Counted from the first letter of the stretch, positions 15,971-24,640 are shown. The stretch is 64,000 nucleotides of DNA from Streptomyces acidiscabies (GCF_020010905.1 NZ_JAGJBY010000002.1:2666001-2730000); one strand, 5' to 3'. The notes: generated from the sequence alone by a model not told the origin. Made by a program: numbers and translations.

Positions 15971-16071
15971 CCCGTGTGGTGTGGATCACACCCGGGGAAG
16001 TGAGCGCCTCACGGGGGTGATTTTCGTACCTCCGGCCGACAGGCGGCCCCTGGATGCGAGGATGTGGCCCC

Positions 16072-16746
16072 ATGACTGCCGGGTGGTGCGCGCGTACGGG
16101 GAGGGCCGCGATGTTCGCGGCCGTCTGCGTCGTGCTCGCCGCACTGGGTCACGTGCTGATGGCCGGGGCCGAACTGCCGGCGTGGACGCTCGCCGTCGCC
16201 TTCGCGGCCGTCTGGGCTGCCGGGTGGGCACTCGCCGGACGCGAGCGCGCGGTGCCGGCGGTCGTCGGGGGTGTCGTCGCCGTCCAGGCCCTGCTCCACC
16301 AGGGGTTCTCCGCCGTGCAGCGGACGGGGTCCGGCGCGGCGGACATGGCCGGGATGCCTGGCATGAACGGCATGACCGGCATGCATACGGACATGGGGAT
16401 GCCGCACGGGGGCATGTCCCACGCGGACGGCCATGACGGCATGGGGACACCCCTCACGGACGCCTCGACGGCGTCGTACGGCATGCTCCTCGCGCACCTG
16501 GTCGCCGCGCTGCTGTGCGGCCTGTGGCTGGCCTATGGGGAGCGCGCCGCGTTCCGCGTCCTGCGGGCCGTCGGTACGCGGCTGGCGGCGCCGCTGAGGC
16601 TCGTGCTGGCCGTGGCCGGCGCCGTACCGCCGGAGTTCCCGCGCCCCCTGTGGCGGCGCGGGCGGTCCGCGCGGGCGCCTGTCCAGCGGCTTCTCGTCCA
16701 CTCGCTCACGTCCAGGGGACCGCCCCGGGGGCGCGCTGCCGTCTGA
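16072..16746 (+). CDS. Integral membrane protein with a Met/His-rich (probable copper-binding) loop
   Basis: A 224-aa membrane protein. Helices are visible near residues 15-35, 40-58 and 62-78 and again near 140-160 and 175-190. Between them, residues ~95-130 form an extraordinary Met/His/Gly-rich loop containing MAGMPGMNGMTGMHTD and MPHGGMSHADGHDGM. Loops like this bind Cu(I)/Cu(II) in periplasmic or exported copper-handling proteins. The last ~50 residues are Arg/Pro-rich. I do not recognise the family by name. The next gene, 126 bp downstream, is a SigC-like ECF sigma factor. Confidence 0.75.
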   Translation: MTAGWCARTGRAAMFAAVCVVLAALGHVLMAGAELPAWTLAVAFAAVWAAGWALAGRERAVPAVVGGVVAVQALLHQGFSAVQRTGSGAADMAGMPGMNGMTGMHTDMGMPHGGMSHADGHDGMGTPLTDASTASYGMLLAHLVAALLCGLWLAYGERAAFRVLRAVGTRLAAPLRLVLAVAGAVPPEFPRPLWRRGRSARAPVQRLLVHSLTSRGPPRGRAAV

Positions 16747-16820
16747 CGGCAGCCGGTGCCCCGAGCCGCCCGGCGCGCCTCGGGCCGCGGCCGTATCCGG
16801 CCGCACCCCCCTTCACCGGA

Positions 16821-16840
16821 CCGCACGCGTGCGCGTGCGG
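16821..16840. repeat. Inverted repeat before the ECF sigma gene
   Basis: CCGCACG (16821-16827) pairs with CGTGCGG (16834-16840) around 6 bases, ending 32 bases upstream of the sigma factor GTG. It could be a weak terminator for the membrane protein gene or a regulatory stem. Confidence 0.4.
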
Positions 16841-16872
16841 TCTCGGACGTGACCAGAGAAGGACACACCCGA

Positions 16873-17469
16873 GTGACTCTCTCCACGCTGCCCTCGCCGT
16901 CCACGCTGCCCTCGCCGCGCGCCGACGCGGACGCCTCGATCACCGCGTGGGCGCTCCGCGCGCGCGACGGCGATCCCGTCGCCGTCGACCGATGGGTGCG
17001 CGCGCTGTACCGGGACGTGCTGCGGTACGTCATCCACCTGAGCGCCGACCCGCAGGGCGCCGACGACCTCGTCCAGGACACCTTCGTCCGGGCCCTCGGC
17101 AGCCTGCACCGCTTCGAGGGGCGCTCCTCCGCGCGCGCGTGGCTGCTGACGATCGCCCGCCGCGCGGTCGTCGACAGTCACCGCCGGGCCGCCGCACGCC
17201 CGCGCGTGTGCGACTCCGACGCCTGGGAGGCCGTCGTCGTCCCCGGCTTCGAGGACGGCGTCCTGCTGCTCGACCTGCTCGCCGCGCTGCCGAGGGAGCG
17301 CCGGGAGGCGTTCGTGCTGACGCAGATCGCGGGCTGGTCCTACGAAGAGGCCGCCGCCCGCAGCGGATGCCCCGTCGGAACCGTCCGCTCGCGCGTCGCG
17401 CGGGCACGCGCCACGCTGGCCGGAATGCTGGCGGAGCGGCCCACTGGGGCGGGAGCGGCCGTGGCGTAA
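16873..17469 (+). CDS. ECF sigma factor resembling mycobacterial SigC
   Basis: A 198-aa two-domain ECF sigma factor. The region 2 segment is DPQGADDLVQDTFVRALGSLHRF then SSARAWLLTIARRAVVDSHRR (about residues 58-115). Region 4 is LPRERREAFVLTQIAGWSYEEAAARSGCPVGTVRSRVARARATL (about 140-185). The pattern closely resembles M. tuberculosis SigC as I remember it, including GFEDxV between the domains and GCPVGTxRSRVARAR. No anti-sigma factor is adjacent, as for SigC, and SigC has been linked to copper. GTG at 16873 is preceded by AGAAGGA about ten bases away. The dppA gene follows 11 bp later. Confidence 0.85.
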   Translation: MTLSTLPSPSTLPSPRADADASITAWALRARDGDPVAVDRWVRALYRDVLRYVIHLSADPQGADDLVQDTFVRALGSLHRFEGRSSARAWLLTIARRAVVDSHRRAAARPRVCDSDAWEAVVVPGFEDGVLLLDLLAALPRERREAFVLTQIAGWSYEEAAARSGCPVGTVRSRVARARATLAGMLAERPTGAGAAVA

Positions 17470-17480
17470 CGTGACGCCCC

Positions 17481-18314
17481 ATGAAGATCCTGATCAGTGC
17501 TGACATGGAGGGTGCCACCGGGGTCACCTGGCCGGAGGACGTCCGGCCGGGCGCCCCGGAGTGGCAGCGGTGCCGGGAGATGTTCACCTCGGACGTCGAC
17601 GCGGCCGTCCGCGGCTTCTTCGACGGCGGCGCCGATCAAGTGTTGATCAATGAAGCCCATGCCACGATGCGCAACCTTCTGCTTGAACGTCTTGACGAAC
17701 GTGCGGACATGTTGACCGGTCGTCACAAAGACCTGTCCATGGTTGAGGGAGTCCAGTACGGCGACGTGGACGGCATCGCGTTCATCGGGTACCACGGCGG
17801 CGCCGGCATGGAGGGCGTCCTCGCCCACACCTTCCTCGCCAACACGATCACCGGCGTCTGGCTGAACGACGTCCGCGCCAGCGAGGGCCTCCTCAACGCC
17901 CATGTCGCCGCCGAGTACGGGGTACCCGTGATCCTCGTGACGGGCGACGACATCACCTGCGAGGACGCCCTCGGGTACGCGCCGGAGGCACACAAGGTCG
18001 CCGTCAAGGACCACGTCTCGCGGTACGCGGCGATCTGCCGCACACCCGCGCGCACGGCCGCCGACATCCGCGCGGCGGCCCGCGAGGCGACGAAGCTCGC
18101 GGTACGGCACGACCCGGCCGACACCGGCCCGTACACGGTCGCCGTCGAGTTCGACGCGGAGCACCTGGCGGGAGCCGTGACGGTGATCCCCGGCGTGAAG
18201 CGGATCGCGGAGCGCAAGGTCGCGTACACCACGGACCGCATGTACGACGCGATCCGTGTGTTCAAGGCGGTCACCACGGTCGCCGCGTCCGCGATGGAGG
18301 AGAAGTATGGCTGA
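17481..18314 (+). CDS. M55-family D-aminopeptidase, DppA-like
   Basis: 277 aa, the full length of DppA. This zinc enzyme removes N-terminal D-amino acids such as D-Ala from short peptides. MKILISADMEG places Asp8 and Glu10 as in B. subtilis DppA, and His60 (NEAH), His105 (GYHGG) and Glu135 match its remaining zinc ligands His104 and Glu133 within two residues. It starts 11 bp after the ECF sigma gene. Its 3' end overlaps the M20 peptidase start by 8 bp, making it the first gene of a four-gene coupled operon. No signal peptide, so it acts in the cytoplasm. Confidence 0.93.
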   Translation: MKILISADMEGATGVTWPEDVRPGAPEWQRCREMFTSDVDAAVRGFFDGGADQVLINEAHATMRNLLLERLDERADMLTGRHKDLSMVEGVQYGDVDGIAFIGYHGGAGMEGVLAHTFLANTITGVWLNDVRASEGLLNAHVAAEYGVPVILVTGDDITCEDALGYAPEAHKVAVKDHVSRYAAICRTPARTAADIRAAAREATKLAVRHDPADTGPYTVAVEFDAEHLAGAVTVIPGVKRIAERKVAYTTDRMYDAIRVFKAVTTVAASAMEEKYG

Positions 18315-19611
18315 CCGGCAGGCGTACGACGAGGTCGTGCGGTTCACGTCCGACCTGATCCGCTGCGACACCACCAACCGGGGCGGCGGCGACTGCCGCG
18401 AGCGCCCCGCCGCCGAGTACGCGGCCGAACAGCTCGCCGAAATCGGCCTGGAACCCACGCTGTTGGAGCGCACGCCGGGCCGCACGAACGTCGTCGCCCG
18501 CATCGAGGGCACCGACCCGTCCGCCGACGCGCTCCTCGTCCACGGCCACCTCGACGTCGTCCCCGCCGAGGCCGCCGACTGGAGCGTGCACCCCTTCTCC
18601 GGCGAGGTCCGCGACGGGGTCGTGTGGGGGCGCGGCGCCGTCGACATGAAGAACATGGACGCGATGGTCCTCGCCGTCGCCCGCTCCTGGGCCCGCGAAG
18701 GCGTACGCCCGCGCCGGGACGTCGTCATCGCGTTCACCGCCGACGAGGAGGCGAGCGCCGAGGACGGCGCAGGGTTCCTCGCCGACAAGCACCCCGGCCT
18801 CTTCGAGGGCTGCACCGAAGGCATCAGCGAATCCGGCGCGTTCACCTTCCACGACGGCACCGGACGCGAGATCTACCCCATCGCCGCCGGTGAACGCGGC
18901 ACCGCCTGGCTGAAGTTGACCGCGCGGGGCCGCGCCGGGCACGGCTCGAAGGTGAACCGCGAGAACGCCGTCACCCGCCTCGCCGCCGCGATCACCCGCA
19001 TCGGCGCGTACGAGTGGCCCGCCCGCCTCACCCCCACGGTCAGCGCCGCCCTCACCGAACTCGCCGCGCTCTACGGCATCGAGGCCGACCTCGACGACGT
19101 CGACGCCCTGCTCGGCAAGCTCGGCCCCGCCGCGAGCCTCGTCGAGTCGACCGTCCGCAACAGCGCCAACCCGACGATGCTGGACGCCGGTTACAAGGTC
19201 AACGTCATCCCCGGCGAGGCCGTCGCCTATGTCGACGGGCGCTATCTCGCGGGCGCGGAGGACGAGTTCAGGGCGACGCTCGACAAGTTGACCGGACCTG
19301 ACGTCAGTTGGGAGTTCCAGCACCACTCCGTCGCCCTCCAGGCGCCCCTGGACACCCCGACGTACGCCGGACTCCGGGCCGCCGTACGGGAGTTCGCGCC
19401 CCAGGGCCACACCGTCCCGTACTGCATGTCGGGCGGCACCGACGCCAAGCAGTTCTCCCGGATCGGCGTCGTCACCTACGGCTTCACCCCGCTCAGGATG
19501 CCCGAAGGGCTCGACTACCAGGCCCTGTTCCACGGCGTCGACGAACGCGTCCCCGTCGACGCGCTGCACTTCGGCGTCGACGTCCTCGACCGCTTCCTGC
19601 GCACCGCGTGA
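18307..19611 (+). CDS. M20-family metallopeptidase (ArgE/DapE/CPG2-like)
   Basis: A 434-aa M20 peptidase. Zinc motifs are visible: LLVHGHLDVVPAE (first His ligand and catalytic Asp), GRGAVDMKNMDA (bridging Asp), and FTADEEASAEDGA (catalytic Glu pair). The dimerisation domain contains GRAGHGSKVNRENAV, and the C-terminal zinc His probably lies in LFHGVDERV. It hydrolyses an amide or dipeptide bond; the exact substrate is unknown. ATG at 18307 lies inside the end of dppA (8-bp overlap), and its stop overlaps the next GTG by 4 bp. Cytoplasmic. Confidence 0.92.
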   Translation: MADRQAYDEVVRFTSDLIRCDTTNRGGGDCRERPAAEYAAEQLAEIGLEPTLLERTPGRTNVVARIEGTDPSADALLVHGHLDVVPAEAADWSVHPFSGEVRDGVVWGRGAVDMKNMDAMVLAVARSWAREGVRPRRDVVIAFTADEEASAEDGAGFLADKHPGLFEGCTEGISESGAFTFHDGTGREIYPIAAGERGTAWLKLTARGRAGHGSKVNRENAVTRLAAAITRIGAYEWPARLTPTVSAALTELAALYGIEADLDDVDALLGKLGPAASLVESTVRNSANPTMLDAGYKVNVIPGEAVAYVDGRYLAGAEDEFRATLDKLTGPDVSWEFQHHSVALQAPLDTPTYAGLRAAVREFAPQGHTVPYCMSGGTDAKQFSRIGVVTYGFTPLRMPEGLDYQALFHGVDERVPVDALHFGVDVLDRFLRTA

Positions 19612-21509
19612 CCCGCGCCCTGCCGTACGGCGACTGGCCCTCGCCGGTCACCGCCGGCCTCGCCGCCGCGCACGACGGCCGCCCCGAGTACGTCGGGTTC
19701 GTCGGCGACGAGGTCTGGTGGACGGCGCCCCGGCCCGCCGAGGGAGGCCGCCGCGCCCTCGTCCGCCGCCGCGCCGACGGCACCGAGGAAGCGGTCCTGC
19801 CCGCGCCCTGGAACGTCCGCAGCCGCGTCCACGAGTACGGCGGCTGCCCCTGGGCGGGAACCGTGCACGAGGGCCAACTCCTCGTGGTGTTCGTCCACTT
19901 CACGGACCAGCGCCTCTATCGGTACGACGGCGACGGCGAACCCCGGCCCCTCACCCCCGTCTCCGAGATCGGCGGCGGGCTGCGCTGGGCCGACCCGGTG
20001 CTGCTGCCCGAGCGGGGCGAAGTCTGGTGCGTGAAGGAGGAGTTCACCGGCGAGGCGCCGACCGACGTGCGGCGCGTCCTGGCCGCCGTACCGCTGGACG
20101 GGTCCGGTGCCGTGCGTGAACTCACCGACGACCGGCGGAGGTTCGTCACCGGGCCGAAGCTGTCGCCCGACCGGCGCAGGATGGCGTGGATCGCCTGGGA
20201 CCATCCCCGGATGCCGTGGGACGGGACGGAGCTGCTGGTCGCCGAAGTCGACGACGTCGCCGGGGTCCCTCAAGTCGTCGCCGGTGGGCCTCAGGAGTCG
20301 GTCGTCCAGGTCGAATGGGCGTCGGACGGCGGGCTGTTGTACGTGTCCGACCGGAGCGGCTGGTGGAACCTCTACCGCGACGGGCGTCAACTCTGCCCGC
20401 GCGAGGAGGAGTTCGGCGGGGCACTGTGGAAGCTGGGGCAGCGCTGGTTCGCGCCGCTGGCGGACGGGCGGATCGCCGTCGTCCACGGGCGGGGCGCCGC
20501 CGTACTCGGCGTGCTCGACCCCCGAACCGGGGAGACCACCGAACCGGGCGGGCCCTGGACCGAGTTCGGGTCCACGCTCGCCGTGCGCGGGGAGCGGGTC
20601 GTCGGGATCGGGGCCGGGCCGTACAGCGGGTACGAGGTCGTCGAACTGGACGTCGGGATCGGGGACGTTCGGGTGATCGGGGCCGCGCACGCCGACGCCG
20701 TGGACCCGGCGTACTACCCGAGGCCGGTCGCGCGGACCTTCGCCGGTCCGGGTGGGCGGGAGATCCACGCGCAGGTGTATCCGCCGCGCAACCCCGAACA
20801 CGCGGGCCCCGAAGGGGAGTTGCCGCCGTACGTCGTGTGGGCGCACGGCGGGCCCACCGACCGGGCGCCGCTCGTGCTCGACCTGGAGATCGCGTACTTC
20901 ACCTCGCGGGGCATCGGGGTCGTCGAGGTCGACTACGGCGGGTCCACCGGGTACGGGAGGGCGTACCGCGAGCGGCTGCGCGGGAGTTGGGGAGTCGTGG
21001 ACGTCGAGGACTGCGCCGCCGTCGCGCTGGCGCTCGTCGAGGAAGGGGCCGCCGACCGGAGGCGGCTCGCCATCCGGGGCGGCAGCGCGGGGGGTTGGAC
21101 CGCCGCCGTGTCGCTGACCCGTACGGACGTCTACGCCTGCGCGGTGATCCGCTACCCCGTTCTCGATCCCGTGAGCTGGGCGGACGGCGGGACGCACGAC
21201 CTGGAATCCCGGTACCTCGACGGGCTGATCGGGCCGGCCGAGCGGTTCGCGCAGCGGTCGCCGGTGGAACACGCGGACCGCGTTTCCGTACCGTTCCTGC
21301 TGCTCCAGGGCTTGGACGACGTGATCTGTCCGCCCGCACAGTGCGAGCGGTTCCTGGAGCGGGTCGGCGTGCCGTACACGTACCTCACCTTCGAGGGCGA
21401 GGGGCACGGGTTCCGCAAGGCGTCCACGACCGTGCGGGCGCTGGAGGCCGAACTCGCCCTGTACGCCGAGGTGTTCGGACTGAATCCTGCGAAAGAGCTG
21501 ATCCCGTGA
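19608..21509 (+). CDS. S9-family prolyl oligopeptidase-like peptidase
   Basis: 633 aa: an N-terminal beta-propeller of ~380 residues with repeats such as KLSPDRRRMAWIAWDHP and GGLLYVSDRSGWWNLYR, then an alpha/beta-hydrolase domain with the triad Ser493 (GGSAGGW), Asp570/571 (QGLDD) and His600 (GEGHGF). This is the acylaminoacyl-peptidase-like (S9C) arrangement, which cleaves short peptides admitted through the propeller. The GTG start overlaps the M20 stop by 4 bp (GTGA), and its stop overlaps the S66 start in the same way. No signal peptide. Confidence 0.92.
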   Translation: MTRALPYGDWPSPVTAGLAAAHDGRPEYVGFVGDEVWWTAPRPAEGGRRALVRRRADGTEEAVLPAPWNVRSRVHEYGGCPWAGTVHEGQLLVVFVHFTDQRLYRYDGDGEPRPLTPVSEIGGGLRWADPVLLPERGEVWCVKEEFTGEAPTDVRRVLAAVPLDGSGAVRELTDDRRRFVTGPKLSPDRRRMAWIAWDHPRMPWDGTELLVAEVDDVAGVPQVVAGGPQESVVQVEWASDGGLLYVSDRSGWWNLYRDGRQLCPREEEFGGALWKLGQRWFAPLADGRIAVVHGRGAAVLGVLDPRTGETTEPGGPWTEFGSTLAVRGERVVGIGAGPYSGYEVVELDVGIGDVRVIGAAHADAVDPAYYPRPVARTFAGPGGREIHAQVYPPRNPEHAGPEGELPPYVVWAHGGPTDRAPLVLDLEIAYFTSRGIGVVEVDYGGSTGYGRAYRERLRGSWGVVDVEDCAAVALALVEEGAADRRRLAIRGGSAGGWTAAVSLTRTDVYACAVIRYPVLDPVSWADGGTHDLESRYLDGLIGPAERFAQRSPVEHADRVSVPFLLLQGLDDVICPPAQCERFLERVGVPYTYLTFEGEGHGFRKASTTVRALEAELALYAEVFGLNPAKELIP

Positions 21510-22432
21510 ACGAGTTGACCCGTCCCCGGCGTCTCGCGCCCGGCGCCCGCGTCGCGATCGTCGCCCCCAGCGGGCCCGTTCCCGAGGAACGGCTCCAGGG
21601 CGGCCTCGACATCCTGCGCGGCTGGGGACTCGAACCCGTCGTCGCGCCCCATGTCCTCGACAGACACGGGGAGTTCCCCTACCTCGCGGGCACCGACGCC
21701 GACCGGGCCGCCGACCTCCAGCACGCCTGGTGCGACCCGTCCGTCGACGCCGTGCTGTGCGCGCGGGGCGGGTACGGCGTCCAGCGCATGGTCGACCTGC
21801 TCGACTGGGACGCGCTGCGGGCGGCCGGGCCGAAGGTGCTCGTCGGCTTCAGTGACGTCACCGCGCTGCACGAGGCGTTCGCGAACCGGCTCGGGCTCGT
21901 CACCCTGCACGGGCCGATGACGGCCGGCGTGGACTTCCTCAAGAACGCGGTTGCGCAACAACACCTCCGGGCGACCCTCATGGAACCCGAGTCCGTCCAG
22001 GTCGTCACCGCGACCGGAGGGGGTGCGCTGGTCGGCGGGCGGGCCCGGGGCGTCCTGCTCGGCGGGTGCCTGTGCCTGCTCGCCGCGGAACTGGGTACGC
22101 CGTACGCGCGGGCCTCCGCGCGCGGGGGGCTGCTGTGCCTGGAGGACGTGGGGGAGGAGACGTACCGGCTCGACCGCTACCTCACCCAGCTGCTGCGCGC
22201 CGGGTGGCTCGACGGGGTGCGGGGCGTGGTCCTCGGGTCCTGGGCGGAGTGCGACGACTATCCCCTCGTACGGGCCATGCTCGTCGACCGGCTCGGCGGG
22301 CTCGGAGTGCCTGTCGTCGAGGAGTTCGGGTTCGGGCACGGGGCGGGGGCGCTGACGGTGCCCTTCGGGGTGGCGGCGGTGCTCGACGCTGACGCGGGGA
22401 CGCTGGTGCTGGACGAACCGGCTCTGCGCTGA
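21506..22432 (+). CDS. LD-carboxypeptidase (S66, LdcA-like)
   Basis: A 308-aa S66 peptidase. Family members release terminal D-Ala from murein tetrapeptides (L,D-bond) in cell-wall recycling, or act in microcin self-immunity. LAPGARVAIVAPSGPV is the N-terminal motif, CARGGYGVQRM the Gly-rich turn, and GFSDVTAL carries the nucleophile Ser116. The Glu (CLEDVGEE) and His (FGFGHGAG) that complete the triad are present. The GTG overlaps the S9 stop by 4 bp, ending the operon. Combined with DppA it suggests use of D-residue peptides. Confidence 0.92.
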   Translation: MNELTRPRRLAPGARVAIVAPSGPVPEERLQGGLDILRGWGLEPVVAPHVLDRHGEFPYLAGTDADRAADLQHAWCDPSVDAVLCARGGYGVQRMVDLLDWDALRAAGPKVLVGFSDVTALHEAFANRLGLVTLHGPMTAGVDFLKNAVAQQHLRATLMEPESVQVVTATGGGALVGGRARGVLLGGCLCLLAAELGTPYARASARGGLLCLEDVGEETYRLDRYLTQLLRAGWLDGVRGVVLGSWAECDDYPLVRAMLVDRLGGLGVPVVEEFGFGHGAGALTVPFGVAAVLDADAGTLVLDEPALR

Positions 22433-22476
22433 GCGTTCGCCGTGCGGAACCGTTTGCTCGGGCGCACGCTGGTCGC

Positions 22477-22719
22477 ATGAGTCCGAAGACGACGTCCGAG
22501 AGCGGGGCGAAGAAGAAGGGGGCGAGTCCGTTCACGCCGGGGCGGATCGCCGTTGCGGTGCTGGGGGTGCTTGCCCTGGTGTTCATCTTCGAGAACACCC
22601 GTCAGACCAGGATCCGGCTGTTGATTCCCGAGGTCACGATGCCGTTGTGGACGGCGTTGCTGGCGACGGGGGTGGTGGGGGCGTTGTGCGGGGCGTATTT
22701 CGTTCGTAGGAGGAAGTAG
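22477..22719 (+). CDS. LapA-family small membrane protein
   Basis: 80 aa. A Lys-rich N-terminus (KTTSESGAKKKG) is followed by two hydrophobic helices, near residues 23-40 and 55-75, with FIFENTRQTRIRLLIPEVTMPLWTALL between them. That NTxxxRIxLLIPEVTMPLW block is typical of actinobacterial LapA-domain proteins. Their role is in envelope or LPS-like assembly in proteobacteria and is not known in Streptomyces. It is a short stand-alone gene 44 bp after the peptidase operon, perhaps read from it. Confidence 0.75.
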   Translation: MSPKTTSESGAKKKGASPFTPGRIAVAVLGVLALVFIFENTRQTRIRLLIPEVTMPLWTALLATGVVGALCGAYFVRRRK

Positions 22720-22733
22720 CGGTGCGCCTAAGG

Positions 22734-22815
22734 GGGTGCCGGGGCCTGTAGTGGGGCGGGTGCGGCTCCGTTGTGGCTTGTCGCGCAGTTCCCCGCGCCC
22801 CTAAGGGGGCGATGC
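22734..22815. repeat. Dispersed Streptomyces intergenic repeat
   Basis: The stretch containing GGCTTGTCGCGCAGTTCCCC and GCGCCCCTAAGGGGGCG is a sequence I recognise as recurring between genes in many Streptomyces genomes. It can fold through its C/G-rich ends. It sits just upstream of the GNAT gene and has no known coding role. Confidence 0.6.
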
Positions 22816-22856
22816 CCAGCCGTTCATAGCCCAAGGACCCGTCGTACGCTGGGCCG

Positions 22857-23399
22857 ATGCCTCATGACCAGCGTTATCTCGCCGAAGGTCCCCGCGTGGG
22901 GATACGTCACTTCACCTACGCCGACGGGGCCGAGTTCGCTGCTCGGGTTCGGGAGAGTAGAGAGTTGCATCGACCATGGCTGTATCCGCCGGACAATGTT
23001 GATGCGTACACCTCGTACGCATCAAGGTTGATCGAGGATCCCTCCAAGGCCGGGTTTCTCGTGTGTACCAAGGACGATGCGGCTATTGCTGGATACATCA
23101 ATGTCAACAACATCGTCGAGGGGGCTTTCCAGTGCGGGGCGCTGGGGTACGGGGCCTTCGCGCACTCCGCCGGGCGAGGGCTGATGCGGGAGGGGCTCGA
23201 TCTCGTCGTCGGGTACGCCTTCGGGCCCATGCGGCTGCACCGGCTGGAGATCAACGTCCAGCCGGGCAACACGGCGTCGATCGCGCTCGCGCGGGGTGCC
23301 GGGTTCCGGCTGGAAGGGCTGTCGCCGAAGATGATCTACGTCGACGGCGACTGGCGCGACCACGAGCGGTGGGCGATCACCGTCGAGATGCGCGCTTGA
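22857..23399 (+). CDS. RimJ/RimL-type GNAT acetyltransferase
   Basis: 180 aa. The start RVGIRHFTYADGAEF and LHRPWLYPP are typical of the RimJ/RimL branch that acetylates protein N-termini or small amines. GYGAFAHSAGRGLMREGLDLVVGYAF near residues 97-122 is motif A, and RLEINVQPGNTASIALARGAGFRLEG near 130-155 is motif B. It ends with a 23-bp convergent overlap into the DUF6204 gene on the other strand, so the two mRNAs are antisense at their 3' ends. The substrate is unknown. Confidence 0.85.
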   Translation: MPHDQRYLAEGPRVGIRHFTYADGAEFAARVRESRELHRPWLYPPDNVDAYTSYASRLIEDPSKAGFLVCTKDDAAIAGYINVNNIVEGAFQCGALGYGAFAHSAGRGLMREGLDLVVGYAFGPMRLHRLEINVQPGNTASIALARGAGFRLEGLSPKMIYVDGDWRDHERWAITVEMRA

Positions 23400-23724
23400 C
23401 GTTGATCTTCATGGTGTCGAGGTCGGTGACCTTCGACTTCAGGCCGGTGAAACCGTGTGAGAGCGCTTTCAGCGCTGTTTCCGCCCGGTCCTCCGCGATC
23501 GCCGCGGCCATCTCCTCGCCGTCCGTCGCGTCCGACACCACCACGTACCGCATCGAGAAGTGCTTCAGGGGGCTCGCCTCGTAGGTCAGCGAGCCCTCCT
23601 CGGTGAACCGCATGCTGGACAGACCGTGGTCGGCGGCCTTGGCGAGCAGCCTCTCCCGGGACTCGTCGGTCAGGGCGTCCCACGTGCCTCGGACGATGAC
23701 CCGGTAGGTGTGCTGCTCGCTCAT
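23377..23724 (-). CDS. DUF6204-family protein
   Basis: 115 aa starting MSEQHTYRVIVRGTWDALTDESRERLL and containing FTEEGSLTYE and FSMRYVVVSDATDGEE. I recognise this as the actinobacterial DUF6204 family, a small protein of unknown function. It has no signal or membrane segment. ATG at 23724 is preferred because it matches the family start. The 3' end overlaps the GNAT gene by 23 bp. Confidence 0.7.
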   Translation of the reverse strand: MSEQHTYRVIVRGTWDALTDESRERLLAKAADHGLSSMRFTEEGSLTYEASPLKHFSMRYVVVSDATDGEEMAAAIAEDRAETALKALSHGFTGLKSKVTDLDTMKINVKRASRR

Positions 23725-23824
23725 CGGCTTCTTTCCGTCTCTGGGTGCGGGGCGCGTCGACTCTACGGTGGTGTCGACGGCCCGCACACGGAATTTCCCG
23801 CCGCTGCGGCCACCGCCGCCCCGG

Positions 23825-24640
23825 TCACTTTCGGCAGAGGATCTCCCCGTGCAGGACGGCGAACCAGCCGTCCTCCTGCCGCCCCCACTCCCGCCACGCC
23901 TCGGACACGGCCGTCAGCTCGTCCCGGGTCGCGTGCCCGCCCTCGGTCGCGCGGTCGGCGTACGCGGAGGCCAGCGTGCGGTCCGCCCACAGGCCGCTCC
24001 ACCACGCCCGCTCCTCCGGCGTCGAGAACGTCCAGTTCGCGGACGTCGCCGTGATGTCCGTGAACCCGGCCGCCAGCGCCCACGACTTCAGCCGCCGCCC
24101 GGCGTCCGGCTCGCCCCCGTTCGCGCGCGCGACCCGCTGGTACAGGTCGGACCAGGCGTCCATGCCGGCCGAGGCCGGGTACCAGATCATCCCCGCGTAG
24201 TCCGAATCGCGGACAGCGACGAGACCGTTCGGCTTGGTCACCCGGCGCATCTCGCGCAGCGCCTGTACGGGGTCGCCGACGTGCTGGAGGACCTGGTGGG
24301 CGTGGACGACGCAGAACGTGTCGTCCGGATAGTCCAAGGCGTGGACATCGGCGACCGCGAAGTCCACGTTCGTCAGACCGCGCCCGGCGGCCGTGGCGGC
24401 GGCCTGCTCCAGGATGTCCGGCGCGTGGTCGGCGCCGGTGACGTGGCCGTCCGGGACCAGGGCCGCCAGGTCGGCGGTGATCGTGCCCGGACCGCAGCCC
24501 AGGTCCAGGACCTTCATGTGCGGCTTGAGCGAACTCAGCAGATAGGCCGCCGAGTTGGCTGCGGTCCGCCAGGTGTGCGAGCGCAGGACGGACTCGTGGT
24601 GGCCGTGCGTGTAGACGGCCGTCTCCCGTGCTTCCGGCAT
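23825..24640 (-). CDS. Class I SAM-dependent methyltransferase (UbiE-like)
   Basis: 271 aa. The N-terminal TAVYTHGHHESVLRSHTWRTAANSAAYLL is typical of a Streptomyces methyltransferase family of this length. Motif I is KVLDLGCGPGTITADLA (residues ~43-59) and motif II HVTGADHAPDIL, and HAHQVLQHVGDPVQALREMRRVTKPNG covers motifs IV-VI. The target is unknown. ATG at 24640. It is divergent from the ABC-F gene across 161 bp. Confidence 0.85.
   Translation of the reverse strand: MPEARETAVYTHGHHESVLRSHTWRTAANSAAYLLSSLKPHMKVLDLGCGPGTITADLAALVPDGHVTGADHAPDILEQAAATAAGRGLTNVDFAVADVHALDYPDDTFCVVHAHQVLQHVGDPVQALREMRRVTKPNGLVAVRDSDYAGMIWYPASAGMDAWSDLYQRVARANGGEPDAGRRLKSWALAAGFTDITATSANWTFSTPEERAWWSGLWADRTLASAYADRATEGGHATRDELTAVSEAWREWGRQEDGWFAVLHGEILCRK

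Noticed and set aside
16340..16450. Repeated ATG/GGCATG text that could be taken for a DNA tandem repeat.
   Set aside because: It is the coding sequence of the Met/His-rich loop; the repetition follows from the amino acids.
23460..23475. GAGAGCGCTTTC and AGCGCT repeats resembling CebR sites.
   Set aside because: Inside the DUF6204 coding sequence and mismatched to the consensus.
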